In this document: in pieces, positions 42,150 to 51,900 of the stretch | Numbering within the stretch: the first letter of the stretch is position 1 | Layout: every line of letters begins with the position of its first letter | Program-made: the position numbers and the translations under genes | The notes under the pieces: model-generated | Told to the model about the DNA's origin: nothing | Databases searched by the model: none | Seen by the model: the letters and a program-made list of their open reading frames with translations, nothing else | DNA from: TMED27 sp041397865 | GTDB lineage: Bacteria > Pseudomonadota > Alphaproteobacteria > Micavibrionales > Micavibrionaceae | NCBI GenBank assembly: GCA_041397865.1 | Contig: JAWKVT010000001.1 | Location: 682,001-746,000, forward strand | Direction: 5' to 3' | Length of the DNA stretch: 64,000 nt

Positions 42150-43766
42150 ATGCCCCCAAGCGCCCTCACCATCACTCTGGCCCAGATAAACCCTACGCTC
42201 GGGGATATCCCCGGCAACGCAGGCAAAATGCTCGAAATCTGGCAAAACGCCGACAGCGATCTGGTCATCTTCCCCGAAATGTCCCTGTGCGGCTACCCGC
42301 CCGAAGACCTTGTCCTGAAACCGGCCTTTATCGCCGCCATAAAGCAGCACGTCAAAACGCTCTGCACAAAAACGGCAAACCTGAAAACCGCTGCCCTCAT
42401 CTCCTGCCCATGGTCCATTGATGGCGCAATCCACAATGCCGCCCTGCTGATTGAAAACGGCGAAATCAAACACACGCAATCAAAACACCACCTGCCCAAC
42501 TACGGCGTGTTTGACGAACAACGCATTTTCAAAGCCGGCCCCCTCCCGCCGCCGCTCGACTTTCACGGCCATAAACTCGGCATCCTGATCTGCGAGGATA
42601 TGTGGTTTCCGGATGTCGCCGCGCACCTGAAAAAGCAAGGCGCACAAATCCTCATCACCCCCAACGCCAGCCCGTTCGAAACAACAAAAGATGAAACCCG
42701 CCTGCACCACGCCAAAAACCGCACGCAGGAAACCGGCCTGCCGCTGGTCTATGTGAATCAGGTCGGCGGACAAGACGAACTCGTTTTCGACGGCGGCTCC
42801 TTTGTGATGGACGGCACAGGCGCACTCGTCTTTCAGGGCGGTGAATTTATCGAAGAGACTTACGACATAACATTGTCGAATAACGAATTCTCCTGTCCCG
42901 AAAGCGTCCCGCAATACGGGGATGAAGAAGAACTCTACAACGCTCTTACCCTCGGCCTGCGCGACTACATTGTGAAAAACAACTTTCCCGGCGTTCTCCT
43001 TGGCCTCTCCGGTGGTATAGACAGCGCCCTGTCTGCCGTTATAGCCGCCGATGCCCTCGGCGCAGATAAGGTCCATTGCGTCATGATGCCCTCCCCCTTT
43101 ACGTCTCAAGACAGCCTCGATGATGCCGCCGCACTGGCGCAAAATCTCGGCTGCCCTTACGAAACCATCTCCATTGAAAAAGCGATGAACGCCTTTGAAA
43201 GCACCATCCCCGGCCTGAAAGGCACCGCCCATGAAAACATGCAAAGCCGCTGCCGTGGTTTAACCCTCATGGCACTATCGAACTCTACCGGCAATATGGT
43301 TTTATCAACCGGCAACAAGTCCGAAATGGCCGTCGGTTATGCCACGCTCTATGGTGATATGTGCGGCGGTTTTAATGCGCTAAAAGATCTTTACAAAACG
43401 CAAGTCTACGCGCTTTCAAAATGGCGCAACCGTAACGGCGAAATCATCCCCCGGCGCATTCTGACCAAAGCCCCGACCGCAGAATTAAGGGATAACCAGA
43501 CAGATCAGGATACCCTGCCCCCTTACGAACAGCTTGACGATATCCTTCAATGCCTGATCGAACATGAAATGAGTGCCGCCGAAATCACCAAACGCGGCCA
43601 TGACGAACAAACCGTCGCGCGCGTCTGGAAAATGCTGGACGCCGCAGAGTATAAACGCCGTCAGGCCCCACCGGGCGTAAAAACCACCGCCCGCGCCTTT
43701 GGTCGCGACCGCCGCTACCCGATTACAAACGGCTTTACGAAAACCATTGAAAAAACAGGCTTATAG
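42150..43766 (+). CDS. nadE: Glutamine-dependent NAD+ synthetase
   Basis: Amidates nicotinic acid adenine dinucleotide to NAD+. 538 residues with two domains. The N-terminal nitrilase-fold glutaminase has Glu in FPEMSLCGYPPEDL, Lys in SKHHLPNYGVFDE and Cys in LGILICEDMW. The C-terminal synthetase has the P-loop GLSGGIDSALSA (about residue 285), STGNKSEMAVGYATLYGDM and TKAPTAELRDNQTD. The size and order match the two-domain type. ATG 42150 follows the aroF stop. Confidence 0.96.
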   Translation: MPPSALTITLAQINPTLGDIPGNAGKMLEIWQNADSDLVIFPEMSLCGYPPEDLVLKPAFIAAIKQHVKTLCTKTANLKTAALISCPWSIDGAIHNAALLIENGEIKHTQSKHHLPNYGVFDEQRIFKAGPLPPPLDFHGHKLGILICEDMWFPDVAAHLKKQGAQILITPNASPFETTKDETRLHHAKNRTQETGLPLVYVNQVGGQDELVFDGGSFVMDGTGALVFQGGEFIEETYDITLSNNEFSCPESVPQYGDEEELYNALTLGLRDYIVKNNFPGVLLGLSGGIDSALSAVIAADALGADKVHCVMMPSPFTSQDSLDDAAALAQNLGCPYETISIEKAMNAFESTIPGLKGTAHENMQSRCRGLTLMALSNSTGNMVLSTGNKSEMAVGYATLYGDMCGGFNALKDLYKTQVYALSKWRNRNGEIIPRRILTKAPTAELRDNQTDQDTLPPYEQLDDILQCLIEHEMSAAEITKRGHDEQTVARVWKMLDAAEYKRRQAPPGVKTTARAFGRDRRYPITNGFTKTIEKTGL

Positions 43767-43802
43767 AGCTATCTAATAACGCCTGACAAAGAAAGATTAA
43801 AA

Positions 43803-45149
43803 ATGACCGTAAAAGTTCGTTTCGCCCCCTCCCCCACCGGTATGCTGCATGTCGGCAATGCCCGCACCGCGCTTATCACATGGCTGTTCGCCCGTAAGTC
43901 CGGCGGTCATTTCCTCCTGCGCATTGATGATACGGATCAGGAACGCTCCAAAACCGAATACGAACTGGCCATAGAAGACAGCCTCATATGGCTCGGCCTG
44001 AACTGGGATGAAAAAGCCAACCAGAAAGACCGGCTGGCGCGCCACGAAGAACGGATTGAAAAACTCAAAGCCGATGGCCGCCTCTACCCCTGCTACGAAA
44101 CCCCTGAAGAGTTGGGCCTCAAACGCAAATCTCAACTCTCACGCGGCAAACCGCCCATCTACGACCGCGCCGCTCTGGAACTCAGCAGCGCGCAAATCGC
44201 AAAATACGAAGCTCAGGGTCGCAGCCCCCACTGGCGTTTTAAACTCAATCACGAGCCGATTGAATGGAACGACCACATTCGCGGCGAAGTCAAATTTAAC
44301 GGCAGCGATCTCTCCGATCCTGTTGTTATCCGCGAAAACGGCCAGCCGCTATACCATTTATGCTCGGTCATCGACGATATAGACTTTGACATCACCCATG
44401 TTGTACGCGGGGAAGATCACGTTTCCAATACAGCGGCCCATATCCAAATGTTTGAAGCCCTCGGCGCAACCCCGCCGGAATTTGCCCATAATGCCCTGAT
44501 CTCCGATGCCGAAGGCGGCAAGCTCTCCAAACGCCTCGGCTCCCTGAGCATCAAGGACCTGCGCGAAGAAGAAGGGCTGGAGCCTATGGCGGTGGTCAGC
44601 CTGCTCGCGCGCCTCGGCACCTCCGACCCGGTCGAGGCTTTCGCCACGCTTGAACCGCTGATCGAAAGCTTCGATTTCTCAAAATTCTCCCGCGCCAGCG
44701 CCAAATTCGACCCCAACGAAATTTTTCGTCTGAACGCAAAAATCATCCACGACACACCGTTTGAGGATGTCAACGTGCGCATGGCCGAAATGGGCCTGCC
44801 CGATCTGGACGAGGAATTCTGGGAAGCTGTACGCCCTAACCTTGAACGTCTGCGCGATATCAAAGACTGGTGGGCTGTCGCAAAAGGCCCGGTTGAAACG
44901 CGGATCGAAGACCCCGAATTTATCACTCAGGCCGCCGCCCTCCTCCCGCCCGCCCCATGGAGTGAAAACACATGGAGCGAATGGACCAAAGCCGTCAAAG
45001 AAAACACCGGGCGCAAAGGCAAGTCCCTGTTCATGCCCCTGCGCCAGGCCCTTACCGGCATGGATCACGGCCCGGAGCTTGACAAGCTCCTGCTCCTTAT
45101 CGGCCCGGATAAGGTGAAAGAACGTCTAAATTTCAAAGAAGCTGCCTGA
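43803..45149 (+). CDS. gltX: Glutamate-tRNA ligase
   Basis: Class I aminoacyl-tRNA synthetase for glutamate. 448 residues: RFAPSPTGMLHVGNART (the HIGH-type motif), LLRIDDTDQERS, YHLCSVIDDIDFDITHVVRG, the KMSKS-type GGKLSKRLGS loop and a C-terminal anticodon-binding domain. Alphaproteobacteria often carry two GltX proteins, one charging tRNA-Gln as well. The second copy is not in this window. Confidence 0.95.
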   Translation: MTVKVRFAPSPTGMLHVGNARTALITWLFARKSGGHFLLRIDDTDQERSKTEYELAIEDSLIWLGLNWDEKANQKDRLARHEERIEKLKADGRLYPCYETPEELGLKRKSQLSRGKPPIYDRAALELSSAQIAKYEAQGRSPHWRFKLNHEPIEWNDHIRGEVKFNGSDLSDPVVIRENGQPLYHLCSVIDDIDFDITHVVRGEDHVSNTAAHIQMFEALGATPPEFAHNALISDAEGGKLSKRLGSLSIKDLREEEGLEPMAVVSLLARLGTSDPVEAFATLEPLIESFDFSKFSRASAKFDPNEIFRLNAKIIHDTPFEDVNVRMAEMGLPDLDEEFWEAVRPNLERLRDIKDWWAVAKGPVETRIEDPEFITQAAALLPPAPWSENTWSEWTKAVKENTGRKGKSLFMPLRQALTGMDHGPELDKLLLLIGPDKVKERLNFKEAA

Positions 45150-45150
45150 T

Positions 45151-45477
45151 ATGGCCAAACATAATTTAAAAGAAGATATCTTCTCCAAAAGAAACCTGCG
45201 CAATAAAAATCGCCTTCTAAAAGCGTTTCAGGATGCAGGATATGATGCGCGCCTGACCAAAAAGGGCCATGTCGTTATCAAAAGCGAAGACGGAAAAGTC
45301 GCGACAATCCCGACCCTTCACGGAGGCAACAACCCCAAAAGCGCCGAGCGCCTGTACAAAACCTTTATGCAATCGGCACAACAACCCAAAGCGGCTAACG
45401 ACTCCGAGTACACAACAACCAAAAAACCGCACAAAACCGCAACAATCCTTCCCTTTAAAACTCCCGGAAACGACTGA
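45151..45477 (+). CDS. Small HicA-like protein of unknown function
   Basis: 108 residues starting one base after the gltX stop. The middle, LLKAFQDAGYDARLTKKGHV followed by VIKSEDGKVATIPTLHGG, resembles the dsRNA-binding fold of HicA toxins (GY...KGSH...DG...P.H). The catalytic His-containing GSHH is replaced by KKGHV and no HicB partner is adjacent. It may instead be a conserved small RNA-binding-like protein in the gltX transcript. Low confidence on function, moderate on being a real gene because of coupling. Confidence 0.6.
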   Translation: MAKHNLKEDIFSKRNLRNKNRLLKAFQDAGYDARLTKKGHVVIKSEDGKVATIPTLHGGNNPKSAERLYKTFMQSAQQPKAANDSEYTTTKKPHKTATILPFKTPGND

Positions 45478-45494
45478 ATAAACGGCTATATAAA

Positions 45495-45571
45495 GAAACC
45501 GCCTGCTCGGGGGGAAGCAGGCGGCCTTGGTTTCACCTTCGATGTGTACCCTAAAAAACCTCACGTGAAAC
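45495..45571 (+). terminator. Structured intergenic segment: strong hairpin followed by a second stem
   Basis: CCGCCTGCT (45499-45507) and AGCAGGCGG (45516-45524) form a 9-base hairpin with a G-rich loop. GGTTTCAC (45529-45536) pairs with GTGAAACC (45564-45571). No T run follows the first hairpin, so it is a weak classical terminator but a clear RNA structure after the gltX transcript. Confidence 0.5.
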
Positions 45572-45587
45572 CGGTGTAGGATTGGGG

Positions 45588-45818
45588 TTAGTGAGCCGTA
45601 TTTTTAAGCAAAATCAAAAAATTCCCTAATTTCTTCATATCGCGCTCTGTCGCTTCGGGCCAAAGCAAATTCACCGTATTTTCAAATGCCCCGTGGCCTT
45701 CCACAAAATAATGATCACAAAGCAAAACCTTCCGCTTGGGGTTCAAAGCTGCGTATTCTTCAATAATATTGAAGGGCTTCTCCGCGCTTTTAATCAAATC
45801 TTTTAAACTGCCGTACAT
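45588..45818 (-). CDS. Small unknown protein (76 residues)
   Basis: Opposite strand to gltX. MYGSLKDLIKSAEKPFNIIE, then CDHYFVEGHGAFENTVNLLW and a KKLGNFLILLKN end. No signal peptide. The spacing between convergent genes and a plausible start support it, but no family is recognised. Confidence 0.5.
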   Translation of the reverse strand: MYGSLKDLIKSAEKPFNIIEEYAALNPKRKVLLCDHYFVEGHGAFENTVNLLWPEATERDMKKLGNFLILLKNTAH

Positions 45819-45856
45819 TCTTAAAGCCTGTCCTCTAATCTTTAATTCTTAACGAA

Positions 45857-45885
45857 TTGTTAACACCCTACCACAATTCCATAAT
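45857..45885 (+). promoter_or_regulatory. Promoter upstream of trmJ
   Basis: TTGTTA (45857-45862) and CATAAT (45880-45885) are separated by 17 bases, about 80 bases upstream of ATG 45965. The leader contains a small hairpin AGCAC-GTTA-GTGCT at 45921-45934. Confidence 0.45.
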
Positions 45886-45964
45886 ACTGTAAAATTTATT
45901 ATGAATTCCTTTTGTTTTTCAGCACGTTAGTGCTATTCATACTGTCTTAACCTGTAGAGAGAAC

Positions 45965-46702
45965 ATGCAAAAACACCACAGCCCAACCATTATTTTAGTC
46001 AAACCGCAAATGGGGGAAAATATCGGCGCCGCCGCCCGCGCCATGCTGAATTTCGGCCTCACCGACCTGCGCCTTGTCGCCCCGCGCGACGGCTGGCCCA
46101 ACCCGCGCGCAACTGACACGGCCTCCGGGGCGCTCGACCTTATGCCGCCGGTTCGGGTTTTCGACACGCTGGCCGAGGCCGCCGCCGACCTGCAAATTCT
46201 CTATGCCACCACGGCGCGGCGGCGCGACATGGTCAAACCCGTCTTCACCCCGCTCAGCGCGGCGCAAGATGCGCAAAACCGCCGCGAGCACAGACTCGGT
46301 TTTGTCTTTGGTGCCGAACGCACCGGCCTCACCAATGACGAAATCGCCCTGTGCCATAACATTATACAAATCCCGACAAACCCGGATTTCTCCTCGCTCA
46401 ATCTCGGGCAAGCCGTTCTGCTCATCGCCCATACCCTGCATCAAACCGGCGACAATACACCCGATAAAGCGCTGGAACTCGGCGACAGCCCGCCCGCCAC
46501 ACACAGCGACTACGAAAATTTCTTAACCCGCCTTGAAGATGAACTTGAAACAGGCGGATTCTTTAAAGCCAAAGACCTCAAACCCACAATGCTCCGCAAT
46601 ATTCGCAATATCTTCACCCGCACGGAACTCAGCACACAGGAAGTCAACACCCTCCAGGGCATCCTCTCCGCCCTGATCGGAAAAAAGACAAACAACCGAT
46701 GA
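45965..46702 (+). CDS. trmJ: tRNA (cytidine/uridine-2'-O-)-methyltransferase TrmJ-like
   Basis: SPOUT-family 2'-O-methyltransferase, probably acting on tRNA position 32. 245 residues: IILVKPQMGENIGAAARAML, LRLVAPRDGWPN, LYATTARRRD, the trefoil-knot SAM site GFVFGAERTGLTNDEIALC, then IQIPTNPDFSSLNLGQAVLL, and a C-terminal helical extension like TrmJ. Preceded by AGAGAG. TrmJ and TrmL families are similar, and the length favours TrmJ. Confidence 0.88.
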   Translation: MQKHHSPTIILVKPQMGENIGAAARAMLNFGLTDLRLVAPRDGWPNPRATDTASGALDLMPPVRVFDTLAEAAADLQILYATTARRRDMVKPVFTPLSAAQDAQNRREHRLGFVFGAERTGLTNDEIALCHNIIQIPTNPDFSSLNLGQAVLLIAHTLHQTGDNTPDKALELGDSPPATHSDYENFLTRLEDELETGGFFKAKDLKPTMLRNIRNIFTRTELSTQEVNTLQGILSALIGKKTNNR

Positions 46703-46724
46703 AAACAAATATATTCTGTCGACT

Positions 46725-47948
46725 CTAGCCGTACATATCTAAAGCCAGCATCGGCATTGTCTTCGCATGATTCAGACATTGTTCGATGCGCTCCGCTATA
46801 TCGGTACGCTGCTCTTGAAGCGGCTGAAGATGTTTGTTTAACATTGAAACAAACTGACCTCCGGTTTCATCCGGGGTCACTGTTTTTTCCTGCTTAGCCG
46901 CAGCCATAAGCTCATCTAGACTAAGCCTGTTTATACTCGCGGCCACAGGTCCATAATCTTCAAAACCAAAAACATCTCTTACGATTGAGGGCTTAACATC
47001 CTGATATCGAACTTTGGAAAACGCCTCGCGCAAAGTCCTGACACCTTCGAACATAATATGGACCTCAGAATCTAACAGCTCCATCCGTTTAACGACATTC
47101 TCAACCAAAGCCTGTTCATATAAAGAATAAATCACCTCAGGATCGTCAAGCAGCATATACCCCAACCGCTCATCATCCGGTGCATCCTTTAACGCCTCAA
47201 TATTATCCAGCAAAGCCCTTGCCTCTTGATCTATACTCCCTCGGGCACATTGTATACGCTGCGCATCAACATCATTAACCCTGCCAAAAACATTACCCTG
47301 ACGTTTAAGCAACCCCCGCTTCATACTCTTGTCTTCATACAAGGCCTCCAGCGCATCGCCTGCCTCCTCTGCATTCAGCTCCTTTCCCAGCAAAACAGAT
47401 AAAACACTTTCCAGCGTTCCATCCGCCCGCCCTGTCACCGCTTCTGAAAGCTCTTCAAGCGGCGCTTCAAGCTCTAAAAGCGTTTCGACCAAAGCCCCGT
47501 CAACCTCAGCTTTCAAAGCCTTTACATTTTTTATTCTGGCTGCCTGTCTTTGATCCCTCTCCTGTTTGGCCACACCATCCGTCACAGCATACGATCTGTC
47601 CGGATTTTCCAGAGCATGCAAACACCCGGCAAGACTATCCTTTAATACCTTAAAAAGAAGTCTGTTTTTCTCTGTATTCACTATAATTTCGTACCCGGCC
47701 TTGTCATTCTTTACAAATAAGGGGCTTATCTTCGCACGAAATTTTTTGTTGTCTTCGTATGGCACAGGCGGTTTGTTCACCTTATCAAGACCACTAAAAA
47801 ACGCTGCATTCTCAAACACAACGTTAATCTTGTCAGACAAAACCCGGTAAAGCCCGTTCTCCATATCATCCAATGTCGAAGTATTGACTTGGGCCAACAA
47901 TACATTTTTATCTATTTCAGGTAACTGAATCGGCATATTTTTTTCCAT
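46725..47948 (-). CDS. Unknown helical protein (407 residues)
   Basis: Mostly alpha-helical, acidic, Leu-rich, without signal peptide or TM segment. Seen features are a polar N-terminus (MEKNMPIQLPEIDKNVLLAQ), RDQRQAARIKNVKALKAEVD in the middle, LEALYEDKSMKRGLLKR, and a C-terminal AERIEQCLNHAKTMPMLALD. No catalytic motif or family is recognised. The start is ATG 47948 or 47936. It stands between trmJ (convergent) and rpsD on the minus strand. Confidence 0.6.
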   Translation of the reverse strand: MEKNMPIQLPEIDKNVLLAQVNTSTLDDMENGLYRVLSDKINVVFENAAFFSGLDKVNKPPVPYEDNKKFRAKISPLFVKNDKAGYEIIVNTEKNRLLFKVLKDSLAGCLHALENPDRSYAVTDGVAKQERDQRQAARIKNVKALKAEVDGALVETLLELEAPLEELSEAVTGRADGTLESVLSVLLGKELNAEEAGDALEALYEDKSMKRGLLKRQGNVFGRVNDVDAQRIQCARGSIDQEARALLDNIEALKDAPDDERLGYMLLDDPEVIYSLYEQALVENVVKRMELLDSEVHIMFEGVRTLREAFSKVRYQDVKPSIVRDVFGFEDYGPVAASINRLSLDELMAAAKQEKTVTPDETGGQFVSMLNKHLQPLQEQRTDIAERIEQCLNHAKTMPMLALDMYG

Positions 47949-48101
47949 AGCGTTATTTGTTATTGTGCACGTCTTTTGTCAGAATCCCCTTACAAAGTCA
48001 AGAATATTCCATATAACACGCCACAGACCCGCGCAAGCCGGGGCTTTTAAAATCAATAAACAAGCTCGCCCACCACCCCGGAAAACTGAAAAACAAACTA
48101 T

Positions 48102-48130
48102 AAAAAAAGCCGCCCGGAAACAGGCGGCTT
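48102..48130 (-). terminator. Rho-independent terminator of rpsD
   Basis: Minus strand AAGCCGCC (48130-48123) pairs with GGCGGCTT (48114-48107) around an 8-base loop and continues into a run of T (48108-48102). It lies 25 bases after the rpsD stop. Confidence 0.9.
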
Positions 48131-48155
48131 CTCATATTCTTGCTCTAAAAAAACC

Positions 48156-48773
48156 TTATCGTGAATAGAATTCGACGATCAGGTTCGGCTCCATCTGCAC
48201 CGGGTAAGGCACATCTTCCAGCGCGGGAATGCGGATATATGTCACCTTAAGCGCTTTCTGGTCCACATCAATATAATCGGGAACCTCGCGCTCGGGCTGC
48301 TGGATAGAGGAAATCACCATCGGGATCGCCTTGCCTTTTTCACGCACTTCAATCACATCGCCGGGCTTGACCGCATATGAAGGAATATTCACCACATTAC
48401 CGTTCACCGTCACATGCTTGTGGTTCACAAACTGCCGCGCCGCAAACACGGTCGGCACGATAGAAGCGCGGTAAATCACCGCATCCAGACGGCTCTCCAG
48501 CAAGCCAATCAGGTTTTGACCCGTATCGCCGCGCATACGGTCGGCTTCCTTGTAATAACGGCGGAACTGCTTCTCGCCGATATTGCCGTAATAGCCTTTA
48601 AGCTTTTGCTTCGCCATCAACTGAAGACCGTAATCGGAAAGCTTGCCCCGGCGTTCGCCGTGCATACCCGGGCCTTTCTGGCGTACATTATAAGGGGATT
48701 TAGGCCGCCCCCACAGGTTTGCTCCTATGCGGCGGTCGATTTTGTGTTTTGCGGATAAGCGCTTACCACTCAT
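48156..48773 (-). CDS. rpsD: 30S ribosomal protein S4
   Basis: Primary 16S rRNA-binding protein of the small subunit. 205 residues from ATG 48773, with AAGGA 8 bases upstream; the open frame begins two codons earlier at a TTG. MSGKRLSAKHKIDRRIGANL, KQKLKGYYGNIGEKQFRRYY, RLDAVIYRASIVPTVFAARQ (S4/S5 domain), then HKHVTVNGNVVNIPSYAVKP. Here rpsD is a solitary gene with its own promoter and terminator, not in the alpha operon. Confidence 0.97.
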   Translation of the reverse strand: MSGKRLSAKHKIDRRIGANLWGRPKSPYNVRQKGPGMHGERRGKLSDYGLQLMAKQKLKGYYGNIGEKQFRRYYKEADRMRGDTGQNLIGLLESRLDAVIYRASIVPTVFAARQFVNHKHVTVNGNVVNIPSYAVKPGDVIEVREKGKAIPMVISSIQQPEREVPDYIDVDQKALKVTYIRIPALEDVPYPVQMEPNLIVEFYSR

Positions 48774-48912
48774 TTTCAAAGTCCTTTCTTAGACGTTTTG
48801 CTTCTTTATGTCCCGATAGACCAACAGGTTTGAGCTACGCTCAACGGAGCGCACAGTGCGCCCTCTTTCTCAGGAATATCGGGAGTTATAAGGATTTTTC
48901 AGCATTTGTCAA
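48774..48912 (-). promoter_or_regulatory. rpsD promoter and structured 5' leader
   Basis: Minus strand TTGACA (48912-48907) and TATAAC (48890-48885), 16 bases apart, form a strong sigma70-type promoter. The leader that follows can fold: CCCGATA near its start pairs with TATCGGG about 60 bases later, enclosing GCGCAC-TGTGCGC and GAGC-GTA-GCTC stems. Such a leader could support S4 autoregulation; this is inference. Confidence 0.6.
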
Positions 48913-48942
48913 AGATTTTCACCAATCCAGTGAGTATAGCTC

Positions 48943-51900
48943 CTAAACCACAACCAGATCACCCTGAGCAATCATATCGCTAATATCGCTCCATTCCCCG
49001 GTGACATTTTCGATACGCACAACCTGCGCGCTGGCATAATTCGTACCCGCACCGTCGCGGTCCACACTGATATAGGTGTGGGACACCGTTTCACTTAATG
49101 TGATAAAATCGGCGATGGCATCGGTTATCGGGTCATAACCTTCGAGGATATCGACAAGCCTGATGACATCGTTATCTGTTTGAGAGAAATCAACAACACG
49201 GTTAAGGTTGCCGTCGAGAATGCCCACCCCCTGAAACACGAATGTATCGAGCCCAGCCCCGCCGTAAAGCGTGTCTGTTCCGGCCCCGCCATTAAGCGTA
49301 TCAGCCCCGATATCGCCTGAGAGAAAATCATCACCCGCGCCGCCATTGAGAATGTCGTCGCCTTCATCGCCAAGCAAGATATCATTATCATCACCGCCGT
49401 TTAGGGTGTCATTCCCCTTATTGCCTTCCATCCAGTCGTTTCCGCCGCCGCCATTAAGAATATCATCGCCTGTATACAGCTCCGATCCGGCGCTGTTATC
49501 TCTATCACCAAAGATAAAGTCATCGCCCTCGCCGCCATCGAGCGTATCATTATCCTGATTCCCGAACAGGGCATCCCCGCCAATGCCGCCAATAAGATGG
49601 TCATTGCCGGAACCGCCGAACAACGTGTCATTTCCAGCCCCGCCATCCAATGTATCCGCGCCGTCAAAACCAAGGATGGTATCATCAGGATTTGCACCAA
49701 AAGCGATACCTGAAACGGTATCATCCCCGGCGGTTCCAAATGTTGTGACACGCTGGTTTGTCAAATCCGCATCAAAATTCGGGAAGAAGCGCAGTGTTTC
49801 CACCTGATTACCCGCAGGAGCCAAAAACTGGTTTTCAATGGTAACACTTCCCAAAGACGTCAGCGGATCTCCATCCCCGTCATCCACATGAACAATCAAA
49901 TCGTTGAGAGCGGCAGCGTAGCGCAAAAAGGATATGTGCTGAACGCCCACCCCTTCGGGCAGATGCAGCACATCGGTTCCGCCGGTCTCGATAATCGTAT
50001 CATTTCCACCTGTGAAGTAATAATCATCATCACCGTTGCCGCCCTGAAGTTCATCATCCCCAAGGCCGCCATGGAACTCGTCTGCGCCGCCGGTTCCGTT
50101 CAGCGTGTTATCAGAGGCATCCCCGGTAAAGACATCTGTGACTTCGGCAATATTCAAATTAAAAACCTGCCCGGTCAGCGTTGTCGTACCATCGGATATA
50201 TCAAAGCCGAAGCTGTCGACACCGTTGTAATCCGGGTCCGGCTCATAAGTTAGCAACCCGTCGATAATATCCTGCTGCGTAAAGGTCGCAGCAGCCGCCA
50301 AGGCTCCGCCACTCAGATACAGCGTTCCATTCGGCGGCGGCGTTTGCAAAGTGAAGACACGGCTTCCTGTCGGCGTATCAATATCGGCCATGCTGAGCAT
50401 TGCAGTCGTGAGTATCAGGACAGCATCCTCATTAACTGCGCCGCCGGTATTTGTAAGAACAGGCGCATCATCGACGGGATTCACAGTAACATCCACCGTT
50501 GCCGTTTTCTGCCCGCCATTGCCATCATCCACCGTGTAAGTAAAGCTGTCCGATCCATTAAAGTTCGCATTCGGGGTATAGCTTACCGTTCCATTCGGGT
50601 TAATAACGACAGAACCGTTCGCGCCATTTGTTACACTATCAATGCTTAAAATATCTCCGTCCGGGTCGTTATCATTGGCCAGAACATCAATCACAAGAGC
50701 AGTATCTTCCGCGCCTGTGGCGCTGTCATCGTTGGCAACGGGGTCGGTGTTGACCGGCGTGCTAAAATTCTCTTCCAGATAGGTTCTGCTATAGCTAATT
50801 CCGGCGAAAATATAGTTTTCGATATTCGACAACAAATCGGTAAAACCCAGCGCAAGATGGGTAACGCTCAAGGAAACGCTATTGATGAAATTATACGCGA
50901 ACTCTGTAACGGCGTAACTGTAACTCACCGCATCTATGCCGCCTTGCCCGTCAATCGTATCATCACCAATCGTACCGAAAACCGTATCATCCCCCAGCCC
51001 TCCGCTAATGATGTTATGCGCATCATTACCGTAAATACTATCATCACCGCTGCCGCCAACCGCGTTTTCAATCACCGCGCCATAGGCGATAACCAGATTA
51101 TGGGTCATGAAGCCGGTGCTGCTGAAATCCCCTTCAGTCAAATAAATCGTCTGCGCCTGCGAATGACCGGAAAGATCGAGCGTATCCACCCCGCCGCCGT
51201 CCCAAATCGCCACAGGAACATGGGTCATGGAAAAATCGTACTGATCCCGCCCCGCATTGGAATTAAAACCATAGGTCGTATTACCACTGCGCGTTCCGTA
51301 ATCCGCACCGTAAATATTCTGGATCGCCAGAATGTCAATCAGCATCGGCGTGGCCGAATATTGCCATGCGCCCGTATCGTTCCAATGATCGCTGCCGACA
51401 TTCCTATCGTTGAAATATGACATCACCGTCATCTGATGCGTATCATTCACCCATTGCGCATCCGTGTTATAACTCGCACTGCCGTTATAATTACCCGTAT
51501 GCCCAAGCCCCAGAGAATGGCCGATTTCATGCAGCGCGGTCATCAGCGCATAATCACCCGGATCGTTAAAGTCAGACCAGAACGCGCCGCCGCCTGTGTT
51601 GGTATCAATGGAAATCAGGTTCGCAATAATCACCGTCCCAAACACGGTCGAACTGGAATAAGCACGCCCGTCATTACCCTCGACAATCGAGATATTCGCG
51701 CCGCTCGCAACCTCTGTAAAATCGAGGTCGGCCACATCCGCCCATAAGTCAAACGCCATGCGAAGCCCCGCCTTTTGATCGGTGCTAAACTGGTTCGACA
51801 GGCTGTATGTCACATTATTCTGGCTCCACGAACGCTCGCCCCGGCCCGTATCGCTCCAAAAACCATGCGTAAGATAATTTGCAAATGTCGCCGGGTCTGC

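Noticed and set aside
42480..43244. 254-residue minus-strand frame opposite nadE
   Set aside because: Shadow of the nadE glutaminase and synthetase domains.
49125..50050. Regular repeats that could suggest a CRISPR array
   Set aside because: They are coding RTX nonapeptides (GGxGxDxLx), 27 bases per unit without spacers. No CRISPR array was seen in the window.
49271..51747. Plus-strand frames within the serralysin gene
   Set aside because: Repeated RTX codons leave opposite frames open. None has a sensible start or motif.
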